NCBI GenBank assembly: GCA_965233625.1
Contig: OZ247499.1
Location: 4,278,001 to 4,342,000 of the forward strand
DNA length: 64,000 nt
Source of the DNA: G965233625 sp965233625
GTDB lineage: Bacteria > Planctomycetota > Planctomycetia > Pirellulales > Pirellulaceae
Direction: 5' to 3'
Numbering within the stretch: position 1 is the stretch's first letter; every line of letters starts with the position of its first letter. A program made the position numbers and the translations under genes. Below the pieces are notes generated by a model. It saw nothing but the letters and a program-made list of their open reading frames with translations. It searched no databases and had not been told where the DNA came from. Positions 8,151 to 17,558 of this stretch are shown in pieces.

Positions 8151-10541
8151 ATGATACAGAAGCATACGTCTTGGGGCAATCAATCTAGTCAGGCATGGGC
8201 TAGTTACTATTTGCAGCTAGGCCTCAATCCAATCCCAATTCCCCTCCGCTCGAAAAATCCGAACCGTCGCAACTGGCCGCAAGACCGATTGACTGTGGCC
8301 GATATTCCGAATGCGTTTGGTTCTCCGTGTAATATCGGGCTGCTGCTTGGCAACAACGGAAACGGTTTAGTGGACGTTGACCTTGATTGCGATGAAGCGG
8401 TCCGGCTTGCTCCGCATTTCTTACACCCTACTGACTGGAAGATAGGTCGCGTAAATCGCCCCGAATCTCATTGGCTTTATCATTCCGATGTTGCAAAGAC
8501 CACGCAATACAAAGACCCGGTCTGCAAGAAGAACGGGCGCAACCGAGGCATGTTGGTCGAGTTACATTCGACGGGTGCGCAGGTCTTAACGGCCCCATCC
8601 ATTCATCCCGATGAGGGTGACGAATACACGTTCGCGGCCAATGACAATCTGACAATCGTCGATTCGAGCGCACTACAGTACGCTGTGCAACAACTCGCTT
8701 CGACCGCTCTTCTCGCTCGCTACTGGCCCGCGGAGGGGTGTCGCCACGACACCGCACTTGCCGTGGCGGGCGTGTTGCTAAAGTCCGGCGTGCCGTTGAA
8801 TTTGGTGGAGTATGTTGTTGGTTTGGCGGCGTGGGCGTCGAATGACAATGAGGTTGAAGATCGAAAGGTTGCGGTAAGAACGACAGCAGACCGTTTGGCT
8901 AACGACGAAGCAGTTAGGAGTTGGAAGGCGGCGGAATCACAAATAGACCGGGACATACTTTCCAAGCTCGTTGAGTGGCTAGGCGGAACTGCCCCATCCG
9001 ATCTGGTCGCAAGCGATGGTCGCCCCGTCATTCAGGTAACGCCCAACGAGAATGATGTTGCAGATCAGGTAGTTGATGCGCTGGCTTCCGACGAGATAAT
9101 TTTTCAACGACACGGTTCGCTCGTCCACGTCCTATATGAGAAAAAGAAACCCTCCGCCATCGAGAGGCCAAACAACGCCCCGCGAATAGAGCCGCTTCCC
9201 AAAGCTCGACTTCGGGAACGTATTACTGCGTCAGTGCATCTATTCGAGCGAAAGGATTTCAAGAGCGGTCCGAAGGACATTCACAGTCATCCTAAAGATT
9301 GGCTAGTCCAAGCCATCCATAGTCGCGGTGAGTGGGTTGACTTTCGTCATCTTGAAGGGGTGGTCCAGATACCCGTATTGCGACGTGACGGGACGATCCT
9401 ACAAAGTCCCGGCTACGATGAAGCCAGCGGGTTGCTTTATGAACCGATCATTGAGGGGGGCTTCGCCATTCCTGAAAACCCAAGTCTTGAAGACGCTAGA
9501 AACGCCGTGAACACTCTTTGGAACGTCGTTAGTGACTTTCCTTTTGCAGACCCAGCTAAACACTTCTCAGCTTGGCTCGCCGCATTACTCACTCCACTTG
9601 CACGGTTCGCGTTTGACGGGCCAGCACCGTTTTTTCTCGTAAACGGCAATTCACCGGGTGCTGGCAAAGGACTTCTTGTCGATGTGCTTTCCGAGATAGC
9701 CGTAGGTCAAGTATTGTCCAGACTTTCCTATTCAGAAAACGATGAAGAGATGCGGAAACGCATCACTTCTCTGGCGATTGCGGGTGACACGACGGTCATG
9801 CTCGACAACATCAACAGGCCGCTTGGCGGAGCTTCGCTAGATGCGGCACTTACGGCTGAGCGATGGGTGGACAGAATTCTCTCTACCAATACCGTTTTTT
9901 CGGGACCGCTGAATGCAACGTGGTACGGCACCGGCAACAATGTTGAATTAGTGGGTGACACCGCCAGACGTGTGTTGGAAATCAAACTGGAAACACCACT
10001 AGAAAATCCAGAGGAAAGGAAGGGGTTCACTTACCCCGACCTAAAACGCCACATTCGGGAAAATCGTGTACAGTTCGTTCAAGCGGCGGTGACGATACTG
10101 CGTAGTTATGTGGTTGCTGGAAGGCCACAGGTTTTGCTCACGCCATGGGGGAGCTTTGAGTCGTGGAGCAACCTCGTCCGGCAAGCAATCGTTTGGTGCG
10201 GGCAGGCAGACCCCGGCGACGCGCGGATGACCAAAGTCGCCGCGGGGAATCAAGACGCGACTGTGCTTTCGCGTTTGCTAGTTGGACTGGAACAAGTTGA
10301 CCCGCAAAGGCACGGAATGACTACCGCTCAACTGGCGTCTACCGTGATGAACCCTAGTCAGTCTTCGGTACTCTATGACTTGTTGAACGAACTTGCGGGT
10401 GAAAGCAACGGGAACATCAATAAGCGACGGCTGGGCAGACAAATCGGGAAGTTACGGGGACGTGTGTCCGGCGGTCTCCGTTTGATAGACGAACCCGATA
10501 GCCACACTAAGGTGTCCCGTTGGAAGGTCGAAGCAGTGTAG
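8151..10541 (+). CDS. Primase-polymerase/helicase replication protein
   Basis: A 796-residue protein. The N-terminal part (about 10-190) resembles bifunctional primase-polymerase domains: GLNPIPIPLRSKNP, the acidic VDVDLDCDEA metal motif, and TGAQVLTAPSIHPDEGDEY. The C-terminal part has an ATPase core with Walker A GNSPGAGKG at about residue 498 and VMLDNINRPLGG as a candidate Walker B region, as in phage and satellite helicases. Such proteins start and drive replication of excised elements. It is the largest element gene and probably its replication initiator, so an origin is expected nearby; 10542-11172 contains inverted repeats that could serve. Confidence 0.8.
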   Translation: MIQKHTSWGNQSSQAWASYYLQLGLNPIPIPLRSKNPNRRNWPQDRLTVADIPNAFGSPCNIGLLLGNNGNGLVDVDLDCDEAVRLAPHFLHPTDWKIGRVNRPESHWLYHSDVAKTTQYKDPVCKKNGRNRGMLVELHSTGAQVLTAPSIHPDEGDEYTFAANDNLTIVDSSALQYAVQQLASTALLARYWPAEGCRHDTALAVAGVLLKSGVPLNLVEYVVGLAAWASNDNEVEDRKVAVRTTADRLANDEAVRSWKAAESQIDRDILSKLVEWLGGTAPSDLVASDGRPVIQVTPNENDVADQVVDALASDEIIFQRHGSLVHVLYEKKKPSAIERPNNAPRIEPLPKARLRERITASVHLFERKDFKSGPKDIHSHPKDWLVQAIHSRGEWVDFRHLEGVVQIPVLRRDGTILQSPGYDEASGLLYEPIIEGGFAIPENPSLEDARNAVNTLWNVVSDFPFADPAKHFSAWLAALLTPLARFAFDGPAPFFLVNGNSPGAGKGLLVDVLSEIAVGQVLSRLSYSENDEEMRKRITSLAIAGDTTVMLDNINRPLGGASLDAALTAERWVDRILSTNTVFSGPLNATWYGTGNNVELVGDTARRVLEIKLETPLENPEERKGFTYPDLKRHIRENRVQFVQAAVTILRSYVVAGRPQVLLTPWGSFESWSNLVRQAIVWCGQADPGDARMTKVAAGNQDATVLSRLLVGLEQVDPQRHGMTTAQLASTVMNPSQSSVLYDLLNELAGESNGNINKRRLGRQIGKLRGRVSGGLRLIDEPDSHTKVSRWKVEAV

Positions 10542-11172
10542 GTTGCGGGGATTGCGGTGTTTTGCGGGCTTTTCTCCCCTTACCTACGAGGTTGGGAAAA
10601 TCATTTTTATACTCAGTACAAATACGAGTGTCGGAAGATACCGCTTACTCCTGCAAACCCCGCAACACCGCTGCTTCGAGGTTCGCTGCTTAAAGAACAT
10701 CGTGGGACTCACTCAGTAATTGCGCCCCAGAGCAATTTGACTGGGGAGCCTTCGGGCGCAATGTCTCGGCTGCAACCAGAAGTGACTGACCGACGCAGCG
10801 TTTTCTGTTTTTCGTGGCTGGCGTTGCGGCTCAATGTCGTACAACCCGGTCGGGCGTATCGTTAGAGTGATTCAGGGCTAGTTGCTTATTCCAGCAGTTG
10901 CTTGCCATTAGGATTCACTCTTCTGCGGCACCGATTCATAGCATGTTGAAATGTGGGGGATGCACAAACAGCGCAAAGAACAGGAGCGTATTCGTGCAAG
11001 TACCGAACGGGAACAAGCAAGTTTGCATCAAACTGACGTTTATACTGATGGTTAACCCCAACAGCCTACCCTTGCTTCAACGAACGAAACGTCCTGACCA
11101 CAGCGCTCTTGCGAACCGTTCACAATGGATCAGCCAATCTTGGTCACCAATGCCGTCACAGCGTTTGTTGCC
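10542..11172. other. Gene-free 631-bp interval with hairpins, candidate replication origin
   Basis: No convincing gene. Two structures are visible. A G-rich block at about 10542-10570 has a near-complement at about 10655-10675, with GCGGTGTTTTGCGGG facing CCCGCAACACCGC. An imperfect 42-base hairpin lies at 10720-10761 with ends TTGCGCCC and GGGCGCAA and an inner CCAG/CTGG pair. The site directly after the primase-helicase gene fits an origin or a structured RNA, but nothing proves either. Confidence 0.3.
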
Positions 11173-12300
11173 TCAAGTCTCCGTTCGAGAAACGTGCGAC
11201 TGAGTTAGCGCAACCAGCGTATCGACGGAATTCGTATTCGGTGGACACAGGTGCCGGGTTCGCAACTTTCGGACGTTGAAATATCCGCTCGGTGCTTTCT
11301 CCCACTCTCCGGCCAGCTTTCGATATAAGTAAAACCTACCGCCATCCGCGAGCAGAATCTTATCGCACTCGGTCAAACTGAGCGAGTCTGTATACCGTAC
11401 CGCCTGCTTCCGCACATTCTGCAAGCCGTGACCCATCCGCTTCGCTTCGCAGATCAGCTTGCAATGTTTCGCGTCAGTGGGTGTCCCCCAGAACACAGCT
11501 AAATCAACTTTCTGCCACTCCACGGCCAATAGTTGCTCTGACCAGCCAATCGCCAGCATCAGCGGCAGAATCACGTGCGCTACGATTTCATGTTCCGTTG
11601 GTCGCTTCGGCGCGACTGCTCGGAGTTTTCCGGCAGAGTCAGCTTCACGCAGGCCGTACCAATCGAGTAGTTGACGCTGCTTTTGCAACGTGAGCTTTAC
11701 GCGGTCCACTGCATTGTGGGATAGTCCTTTCCCAAACAGAGCATTGCCGAATTCATCCAAACTCATTGGCTTCGGCAGTGTATCGGGGAGTTCAGCCAGC
11801 GGTCTCTGCAAACACTTTGGGAATAGATGCCGAACACGGTCAAGGATTCGCTTCTCTTTCACCCGCGTGAACGTAGGGATGCTCTTGCGGTCACCAAAAA
11901 GATCGCCACCTTCTTCCTGAATCGCGTCTAGGTCCGTCCGCAGCTGCGGTTGCCACGCAACGCGGCGAGTGTGCTGTAAGTCCCACCCGTAAACGTCGTC
12001 GAATGTCTCGTTATGCTGGTAGCCTTCATCCGACACTACTCCAACATTTACGACACGATAACCAGACCGAAGCAATACTATGTCATCTGCCCGCACTTCT
12101 TTGGCGAAGCTACGAACCTGACCAATCTTCTTGCCAGAGTACCGGCGGCGCGCTGGACCGCTTTCGTACTCTTCGCGGCTATAGGGGCCAAAGTCGCCCG
12201 GCCCCAGAAACATCACGTCATGGGAACAGAACAGATCGTCGTATCTTCTCCCTGCTTCGCCACAGGCGATTTGCCAAATTCGGTGACGTGCTTCGGTCAT
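11173..12300 (-). CDS. EVE-like domain plus PD-(D/E)XK nuclease, putative modification-dependent restriction enzyme
   Basis: A 375-residue protein with GGAG five bases before ATG 12300. Residues 1-110 (RIWQIACGEAGRRYDDLF, then DIVLLRSGYRVVNVGVV and FDDVYGWDLQHTRRVAW) look like an EVE/PUA-type fold, a reader of modified bases in known systems. Residues about 230-330 carry a PD-(D/E)XK pattern: EHEIVAHVILPLMLAIGW, an acidic VDLAVF strand, and LICEAKRMG with the E-A-K catalytic pair, as in HsdR N-terminal nucleases. The combination suggests cleavage of DNA with modified bases (type IV-like restriction; inference). It stands alone, convergent with the primase-helicase region. Confidence 0.65.
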   Translation of the reverse strand: MTEARHRIWQIACGEAGRRYDDLFCSHDVMFLGPGDFGPYSREEYESGPARRRYSGKKIGQVRSFAKEVRADDIVLLRSGYRVVNVGVVSDEGYQHNETFDDVYGWDLQHTRRVAWQPQLRTDLDAIQEEGGDLFGDRKSIPTFTRVKEKRILDRVRHLFPKCLQRPLAELPDTLPKPMSLDEFGNALFGKGLSHNAVDRVKLTLQKQRQLLDWYGLREADSAGKLRAVAPKRPTEHEIVAHVILPLMLAIGWSEQLLAVEWQKVDLAVFWGTPTDAKHCKLICEAKRMGHGLQNVRKQAVRYTDSLSLTECDKILLADGGRFYLYRKLAGEWEKAPSGYFNVRKLRTRHLCPPNTNSVDTLVALTQSHVSRTET

Positions 12301-12429
12301 ATCGTCTCCCTCACCTTTTGCAAGTGGGTTTTGCCTCTACACCCTGCTCTGGCAGTTTTCCTATGTGATGCACGCCATGATCGTAGTTACTTATTTCTTG
12401 CCCTGCGAATCGTCCAGCAGAGGGTCTCT

Positions 12430-12532
12430 GCGAAATCATGCGCCTTATACAGATAAAATGTACGATTTCGCTTGCCGGTAGCCTAACTTACGCTAAAATT
12501 AAGCGTGAGTTGAGTTTTCTGTACGATTTCGC
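12430..12532. repeat. Direct repeats around a palindrome upstream of the short recombinase
   Basis: TGTACGATTTCGC occurs at 12459-12471 and 12520-12532, 61 bases apart. A partial inverted copy, GCGAAATC, begins at 12430. Between the direct copies is an inverted repeat, ACTTACGCT (12486-12494) facing AGCGTGAGT (12502-12510). This arrangement, 24 bases before the recombinase start, suits a recombination site or an operator. Confidence 0.5.
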
Positions 12533-12555
12533 AAGGCATCTTCCCCAAGGCTTCA

Positions 12556-13200
12556 ATGAATCCCGTTGCACGCTCTGTCGATCAAACCCGCATTCTGACC
12601 CGTTCGGAAATATCCGATTTGATCGAAGAGCTAAAGCGCAAACGCCGGTCGATAAATACCCGGCAGAACCTTATCATATTCCGGCTAGCTACCTGCTGCG
12701 GGCTGCGTGTCAGCGAAATCGTCGGTTTGAAAATGGCGAACGTAAAGATCACCGGGAAACGACCGCACCTTTATATCCCGGCTGCCATTGCGAAACGCAA
12801 CAAACCTCGCAAGGTGCCGTTGTGGTGGGACGCAGGCACGCTGGCCGATCTGGACTCTTGGAAGAAAGAACGCTCAGGCCAAGAGGCGGCGTCAGGCGAC
12901 CCATTCATTTGCTCGTTGTCCAAAGGCACATGGGGCAAGCCGTTATCAGTCCGCAACGCTCAAGCCCGATTCAAAGCGTCCATCAAGTGCTTGGGCGCTG
13001 AACGTGTCGAATGCCTTTCCATCCATTGCGGGCGGCACTCCTTCTGCTCGCACAGTCTGGCTGGCGGACGCTCATTGGCCGAGGTCCGCGACGCAGCCGG
13101 TCATGCGAATGTCAGCACTACTTCGATCTACTTGCACGTTGTCAGAGACGACGACGAAGGTGTAGGCGACTTGTTTGATTTCGGGTTGAAATCAAACTAA
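12556..13200 (+). CDS. Short tyrosine recombinase (catalytic domain only)
   Basis: A 214-residue XerC/D-like protein lacking the N-terminal SAM-like DNA-binding domain. All catalytic boxes are visible: CCGLRVSEI (box I Arg), HCGRHSFCSH (HXXR), AAGHANVSTTSIYLH (GH box and nucleophile Tyr). It differs strongly from the island integrase, which lacks the box I Arg. It lies between the EVE nuclease and the end of the restriction operon. Short recombinases next to type I systems can shuffle hsdS in other bacteria, but only one hsdS is present here. The repeats just upstream are candidate sites. Confidence 0.85.
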   Translation: MNPVARSVDQTRILTRSEISDLIEELKRKRRSINTRQNLIIFRLATCCGLRVSEIVGLKMANVKITGKRPHLYIPAAIAKRNKPRKVPLWWDAGTLADLDSWKKERSGQEAASGDPFICSLSKGTWGKPLSVRNAQARFKASIKCLGAERVECLSIHCGRHSFCSHSLAGGRSLAEVRDAAGHANVSTTSIYLHVVRDDDEGVGDLFDFGLKSN

Positions 13201-13209
13201 CGACACTTG

Positions 13210-13962
13210 TCAACGCTCAAGTAAGTAATTCGCAATTACGGGGATTAATTTGTCAGCCGTTGGGGGTGTGAAGTTCGGTGATTTCGATAGAACAATGCAG
13301 TCAAACGACGCGCTATTTGACCACTCGCTTTGCTCACTGATTTCAAATGGCAAAGATGGCAGTACATTGATCGTGCAGTCTTGCCAACGAAAGTAGTTCG
13401 AGTTCAGTTTCGTTGCTTTAGCACCATCACACTTTCGCAATTGTATTTCACCACAATGAATGTCGTCATTCGGGCAAATGTGTGGTGGCACGTCCAGTGG
13501 CCGTGCCGAAAATTCGCAAGGAATAAACGTCAATTTTTCTACCCAGCCGCAAGCGATGGCCGCAAGAAGGTAGTTTCCCTTATTAATGTGTCCGCTGGAT
13601 TCGCACGCTACTACTCGATCACTTTCGTCTAAATGAAGTAATTCACACAAGAAGTATTTAACGGCGTTGTAATCTAAGAAGGAAAGGTCGGCATGTGCAT
13701 CAACATGTACAACCTCAAAAGGCGGATCGAGTTCTCCGCTCTCAATCAGTTCACGCCAAAAGATGAAGGCTTCGTCGTGGTGGGTAACTACCCGGCCCGG
13801 TATTCGAGCGTTCCCCGGCAACTTGCACGTCACTTGCAGGAATCGCTCTACTTCTTCACTCGACCAAGGGTGAAAGTAGTCGGGGTCGAGACGAACGGGT
13901 GAATCGTAGTACTCTACGCCATCGAGAAAAAAGTCAAGATCAAGGTCGAGAATTCTTTGCAC
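13210..13962 (-). CDS. UPF0489 family protein, last gene of the restriction operon
   Basis: A 250-residue protein starting at GTG with AAGGA seven bases upstream. The N-terminus ILDLDLDFF, then THHDEAF and VVHVDAHADLSF, match UPF0489 (family of human C5orf22), which resembles the arginase/deacetylase fold; the His and Asp residues of HVDAHAD could bind metal. Cys and His residues are numerous in the middle (PPHICPNDDIHCGE). Function of the family is unknown. It starts 20 bases after the hsdR stop, same strand, so it probably belongs to the operon and may modify a small molecule or protein in the same defence response (inference). Confidence 0.75.
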   Translation of the reverse strand: MQRILDLDLDFFLDGVEYYDSPVRLDPDYFHPWSSEEVERFLQVTCKLPGNARIPGRVVTHHDEAFIFWRELIESGELDPPFEVVHVDAHADLSFLDYNAVKYFLCELLHLDESDRVVACESSGHINKGNYLLAAIACGWVEKLTFIPCEFSARPLDVPPHICPNDDIHCGEIQLRKCDGAKATKLNSNYFRWQDCTINVLPSLPFEISEQSEWSNSASFDCIVLSKSPNFTPPTADKLIPVIANYLLER

Positions 13963-13982
13963 GGCAGCATCCTTCCAGAACG

Positions 13983-16900
13983 TTAACTAGTCCACTCTTC
14001 ACAAAGCAATTCTGCCTGCTCTAACACCGTTTGCGTTGCTGCGTCAGCTAGGTCAGGTGGGTAGCCGTATCTTTTTAGAATGCGTTTCACTAGCACTCGT
14101 AATTTCGCTCGTACACCCTCTTTGATCTGCCAGTCGATGGTGGCATTGGCTTTTACTCTTTGCACTAACTCGGTGGCGATGACGGCGAGTTTCTTGTCGC
14201 CAAGTACATCAAGGGCGGAATCGTTGGCGGCTAGAGCATCATAGAAGGCGCTCTCGTCGTGGTTCAGGCCGAGTTGTTTTCCTTTCTCGCCTGCGTCGCG
14301 CATCTCTTTGGCAAGTTCGATCAACTGATCAATGACTTCTTGCGTCGTAATCGCGCGGTTGTGGTAATCGTTGATCGCATTGGCGAGCATGTCGGCGAAT
14401 GAGCGGGATTGAACGACGTTCTGCTGCCGCCGGATTTTGATTTCGCCTTTGAGCAACTTCTGCAACAGTTCAACGGCCAAGTTGCGGTGGGGCAAGTGCT
14501 GAACTTCGGCGAGAAACTCGTCGCTCAAAATCGAAATATCGGGTCGTTTTAACCCGGCCGCGGAAAACACGTCGATGACTTCGTCGCCCGCCGACACGGC
14601 TTTGGAGACAAGCTGGCGAACGGCGTGGTCAAGGTCCGCCGGGTCGCTCTTGCCGCCCGCCTGCTTGAGAAACGCCGCCCGCACGGCTTGAAAGAACGCC
14701 ACGTCATCGCGGATGCGTTCGGCCTCTTCATGGGTGGGGCAAAGCGCATACGCCCGCGAAAGATCGTAAACCGTGCGGTTGAATCGCTGCTTACCCTCTT
14801 CGGGGTCGGCATCAAGAATGAACTCTTGCGCTGGCGGCAGCAGCGCCAGCCGCTCTGCGGGTTTGTTCGAGTTCCACTTTGCCCAGTCGAAACCGTGTAG
14901 CGTGTCGCAGCAGATTTCGTACTTTTCGAGCATCACGGCAACCGCTGCCGCTGTGTCGATGGTTGATTCACCCTTGCCTCCGCTTTGAGTGTAAACGCCC
15001 ATCGCCGCTTTTAGCTGGTCGGCGATTCCCAAGTAATCGACCACCAGTCCGCCGGGCTTGTCTTTAAACACTCGATTCACGCGGGCAATGGCCTGCATCA
15101 ATCCGTGGCCGCGCATTGGCTTATCGACGTACATGGTATTCAGGCAGGGAGCATCAAAGCCGGTCAACCACATATCCCGAACGATTACGATTTTGAACTC
15201 GCTGCCCGCGTCTTTGAACCGGCTGGCAAGTTCCTTACGGCGTGATTTATTGCGAATGTGGCCCTGCCAATCCAACGGGTCCGAGGCCGAGCCGGTCATC
15301 ACAACTTTCAATACGCCTTCGTTATCATCGTCGTTATGCCAATGGGGTCTCAGTGCCACGAGCGCGTTGTAAAGGTCCACTGCAATCCGGCGGCTCATGC
15401 AGACGATCATCGCTTTGCCATCGAGCGTTTCGAGCCGGGTTTCCCAATGTTCGATCAAGTCCTCTGCAATCAACTTGATTCGTTTTTCCGAACCCACCAA
15501 CGCCTCGAGCGCGGCCCATCTGCTTTTGAGTTTTTCTTTACTCGCTTCTTCTTCGCCTTCAGTTAGTTCTTCAAATTCTGGGTCCAGAGTCGCAGCTATT
15601 GTTTCATCAAGTTCGAGCCGGGCGATGCGGCTTTCGTAATAGATAGGAACGGTAGCGCCGTCTTTTACCGCCTGTTGTATGTCGTACACGTCGATGTAAT
15701 CGCCGAATACTGCCCGCGTATTTTTGTCGCCCAGTTCAATCGGGGTGCCTGTGAAGCCAATGAAGGATGCGTTTGGCAAAGCGTCGCGCATGTGGCGGGC
15801 GAAGCCGTCGATCATGTCGTACTGGCTGCGGTGGGCTTCGTCGGCAATCACTACGATATTGCGGCGGTCAGATAGCGCCGGGTAGCGGTCGCCCTTTGTT
15901 TCGGGAAAGAATTTCTGGATGGTTGTAAACACCACGCCGCCCGATGCAACCGACAGCAACTCCTGTAAATGATCGCGGCCTGTCGATTGTTGTGGCGTCT
16001 GTCGCATGAGTTCGCTACACCGGGAAAACTGCCCGAAGAGTTGGTCGTCCAGATCGTTGCGGTCGGTCAACACAACCAGCGTCGGGTTCTCCATATCGGG
16101 ATGAGTCACCATCCGCCCGGCATAAAACGTCATCGACAGGCTCTTGCCCGAACCCTGTGTGTGCCAGACCACACCACAGCGTCGATCACCGTCTTCCGAC
16201 GTAGCGCGTACCGTCGCCGCAACGGCCTTTTCCGTCGCCTGAAACTGGTGGTACTGGGCGAGAATCTTATAGACCGAATCGCTGTCGGTGTCGTGTTCAA
16301 ACGCAATGTAGTTCCGCACGATGTTGAGCAACCGGCTCTTCTCGAACACACCGCGAATCATTACTTCAAGTTCAAGCATGTTGGAGGGCGCATCCATCAC
16401 GCCGTCGATAGTACGCCACGGCTTGAACCATTGCTTACCCGCCGTCAGCGAACCGATGCGGGCGTTTACGCCGTCTGAAATGCAAAGCAGTTCGTTGTAA
16501 ACAAACAGCCCCGGCAGCTGCTGCTTATAAGTTTGCAGCTGGTTGTATGCCGACCAGATCGTAGCGTCTTCATGCAGAGCGCTTTTCAGTTCAATCACAC
16601 AGACTGGCAGCCCATTCAGAAACACCACCACATCGGGGCGGCGGTTGGTCTGCCCGTCCACAACCGTAAACTGATTCACCGCCAGAAAATCGTTCTCGTC
16701 AACATCGTTGCTAACCAGCTTCACCCGGTCACCCGCAATCGTGCCATCGTCACGCTGGTACTCGACTTCAACACCATCGCGCAGGCTTCGATGAAACGCC
16801 CGGTTGTTCACAATCGCGGACGGCGACTCTGGATTCAAAACGCGTTTGATCGCTTCTTCGCGGGCGCTAGCGGGAATGGCGGGATTAAATCGGTCGATAG

Positions 16901-17063
16901 CGTCTCGAAGCCTACCGAGCAATACAACATCGCTGTACGACGCACGCTCGCTGCTTGGCGAATCGGGAGCCATCAACTCGCCGTTGCCAAGTTCGTAGCC
17001 GAGTTCGCCAAACCACGACAAGGCGGCGAGTTCGACCGTAGTTTCGTTAAAGGCGTTGGACAT
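13983..17063 (-). CDS. hsdR: Type I restriction enzyme R subunit (HsdR)
   Basis: A 1026-residue translocase-nuclease. The start at ATG 17063 follows the Panacea gene stop by one base and has GGAG upstream. An N-terminal PD-(D/E)XK nuclease is seen at about residues 143-160 (RRPDVVVFLNG, then CVIELKS). The SF2 motor follows with Walker A HTQGSGKSLSM, DEAH box IADEAHRSQYD and motif III region FIGFTGTPIE; GFDAPCLNTMYVDKPM and IARVNR belong to the second RecA lobe. The C-terminal helical region would contact the methyltransferase core. With HsdM and HsdS it cuts unmodified DNA after ATP-driven translocation. All key residues appear intact. Confidence 0.95.
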   Translation of the reverse strand: MSNAFNETTVELAALSWFGELGYELGNGELMAPDSPSSERASYSDVVLLGRLRDAIDRFNPAIPASAREEAIKRVLNPESPSAIVNNRAFHRSLRDGVEVEYQRDDGTIAGDRVKLVSNDVDENDFLAVNQFTVVDGQTNRRPDVVVFLNGLPVCVIELKSALHEDATIWSAYNQLQTYKQQLPGLFVYNELLCISDGVNARIGSLTAGKQWFKPWRTIDGVMDAPSNMLELEVMIRGVFEKSRLLNIVRNYIAFEHDTDSDSVYKILAQYHQFQATEKAVAATVRATSEDGDRRCGVVWHTQGSGKSLSMTFYAGRMVTHPDMENPTLVVLTDRNDLDDQLFGQFSRCSELMRQTPQQSTGRDHLQELLSVASGGVVFTTIQKFFPETKGDRYPALSDRRNIVVIADEAHRSQYDMIDGFARHMRDALPNASFIGFTGTPIELGDKNTRAVFGDYIDVYDIQQAVKDGATVPIYYESRIARLELDETIAATLDPEFEELTEGEEEASKEKLKSRWAALEALVGSEKRIKLIAEDLIEHWETRLETLDGKAMIVCMSRRIAVDLYNALVALRPHWHNDDDNEGVLKVVMTGSASDPLDWQGHIRNKSRRKELASRFKDAGSEFKIVIVRDMWLTGFDAPCLNTMYVDKPMRGHGLMQAIARVNRVFKDKPGGLVVDYLGIADQLKAAMGVYTQSGGKGESTIDTAAAVAVMLEKYEICCDTLHGFDWAKWNSNKPAERLALLPPAQEFILDADPEEGKQRFNRTVYDLSRAYALCPTHEEAERIRDDVAFFQAVRAAFLKQAGGKSDPADLDHAVRQLVSKAVSAGDEVIDVFSAAGLKRPDISILSDEFLAEVQHLPHRNLAVELLQKLLKGEIKIRRQQNVVQSRSFADMLANAINDYHNRAITTQEVIDQLIELAKEMRDAGEKGKQLGLNHDESAFYDALAANDSALDVLGDKKLAVIATELVQRVKANATIDWQIKEGVRAKLRVLVKRILKRYGYPPDLADAATQTVLEQAELLCEEWTS

Positions 17064-17064
17064 T

Positions 17065-17556
17065 TCAGAGCGACTCCGTTGTGACAATCCCGTTGCCGTC
17101 CTTGTACTCCTGCGCCTTAGCGACCAAATCGAGATGCGAATACCGCCCAGAAGTCACGATGGGATGTGTTGAGTAGACGAGTCGAATGAATCCATTCCAG
17201 CTTAGGTTCTTCGTGTTCTCAATCACATGGTCCAATGCAGCTCGTTCGGAGTCAGTTAGTGATGTGGTTTGTGGCGGTCCTTTGAGTTTGAACAACAGCT
17301 TCTCAGTGCCAAACATGTTTCGCGTATGCGTAACCTCAAATGTTTCCGTTTCGTTTTCGATAGTGTCTTTTACGTCCCACACAAAGGGTCCGTAGCTATT
17401 GAAATACCAGCGAATCTCCGATACTTGTGAGCCTTCCGTGATGGCCTGCCGCCAATCAGCTAGATAGACCATCTTCGTCACGCGCGCGTTCGACAGCTCG
17501 AAGTCGTGCGGATATTTGGCAAGGATATAACTGATAATGTCTGTTAATTCTGCCAT
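17065..17556 (-). CDS. Panacea (SocA/DUF4065) domain protein embedded in the hsd operon
   Basis: A 163-residue single-domain protein. ATG 17556 lies two bases after the previous stop, with AAGG nine bases upstream. The pattern LSNARVTKMVYLADWRQA, IRWYFNSYGPFVWDV, LTDSERAALDHVIE and RLVYSTHPI matches Panacea/SocA-like proteins: a helix with YLADW, a tryptophan/GP segment, and a late THP. Family members act as antitoxins that neutralise very different toxins, or as proteolytic adaptors. Here the partner would be the overlapping two-TM gene just upstream or the restriction machinery (inference). It lies between hsdS and hsdR, so it is made with the R-M complex. Confidence 0.72.
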   Translation of the reverse strand: MAELTDIISYILAKYPHDFELSNARVTKMVYLADWRQAITEGSQVSEIRWYFNSYGPFVWDVKDTIENETETFEVTHTRNMFGTEKLLFKLKGPPQTTSLTDSERAALDHVIENTKNLSWNGFIRLVYSTHPIVTSGRYSHLDLVAKAQEYKDGNGIVTTESL

Positions 17557-17558
17557 AA

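Noticed and set aside
10557..10865. Open frame of 102 codons after the primase-helicase
   Set aside because: No ribosome site, no domain, and the region is full of inverted repeats; codon use is not gene-like.
10800..10880. Integron attC site
   Set aside because: A GTTAGA-like core exists, but the paired core and an IntI-type integrase are absent; both recombinases are of other types.
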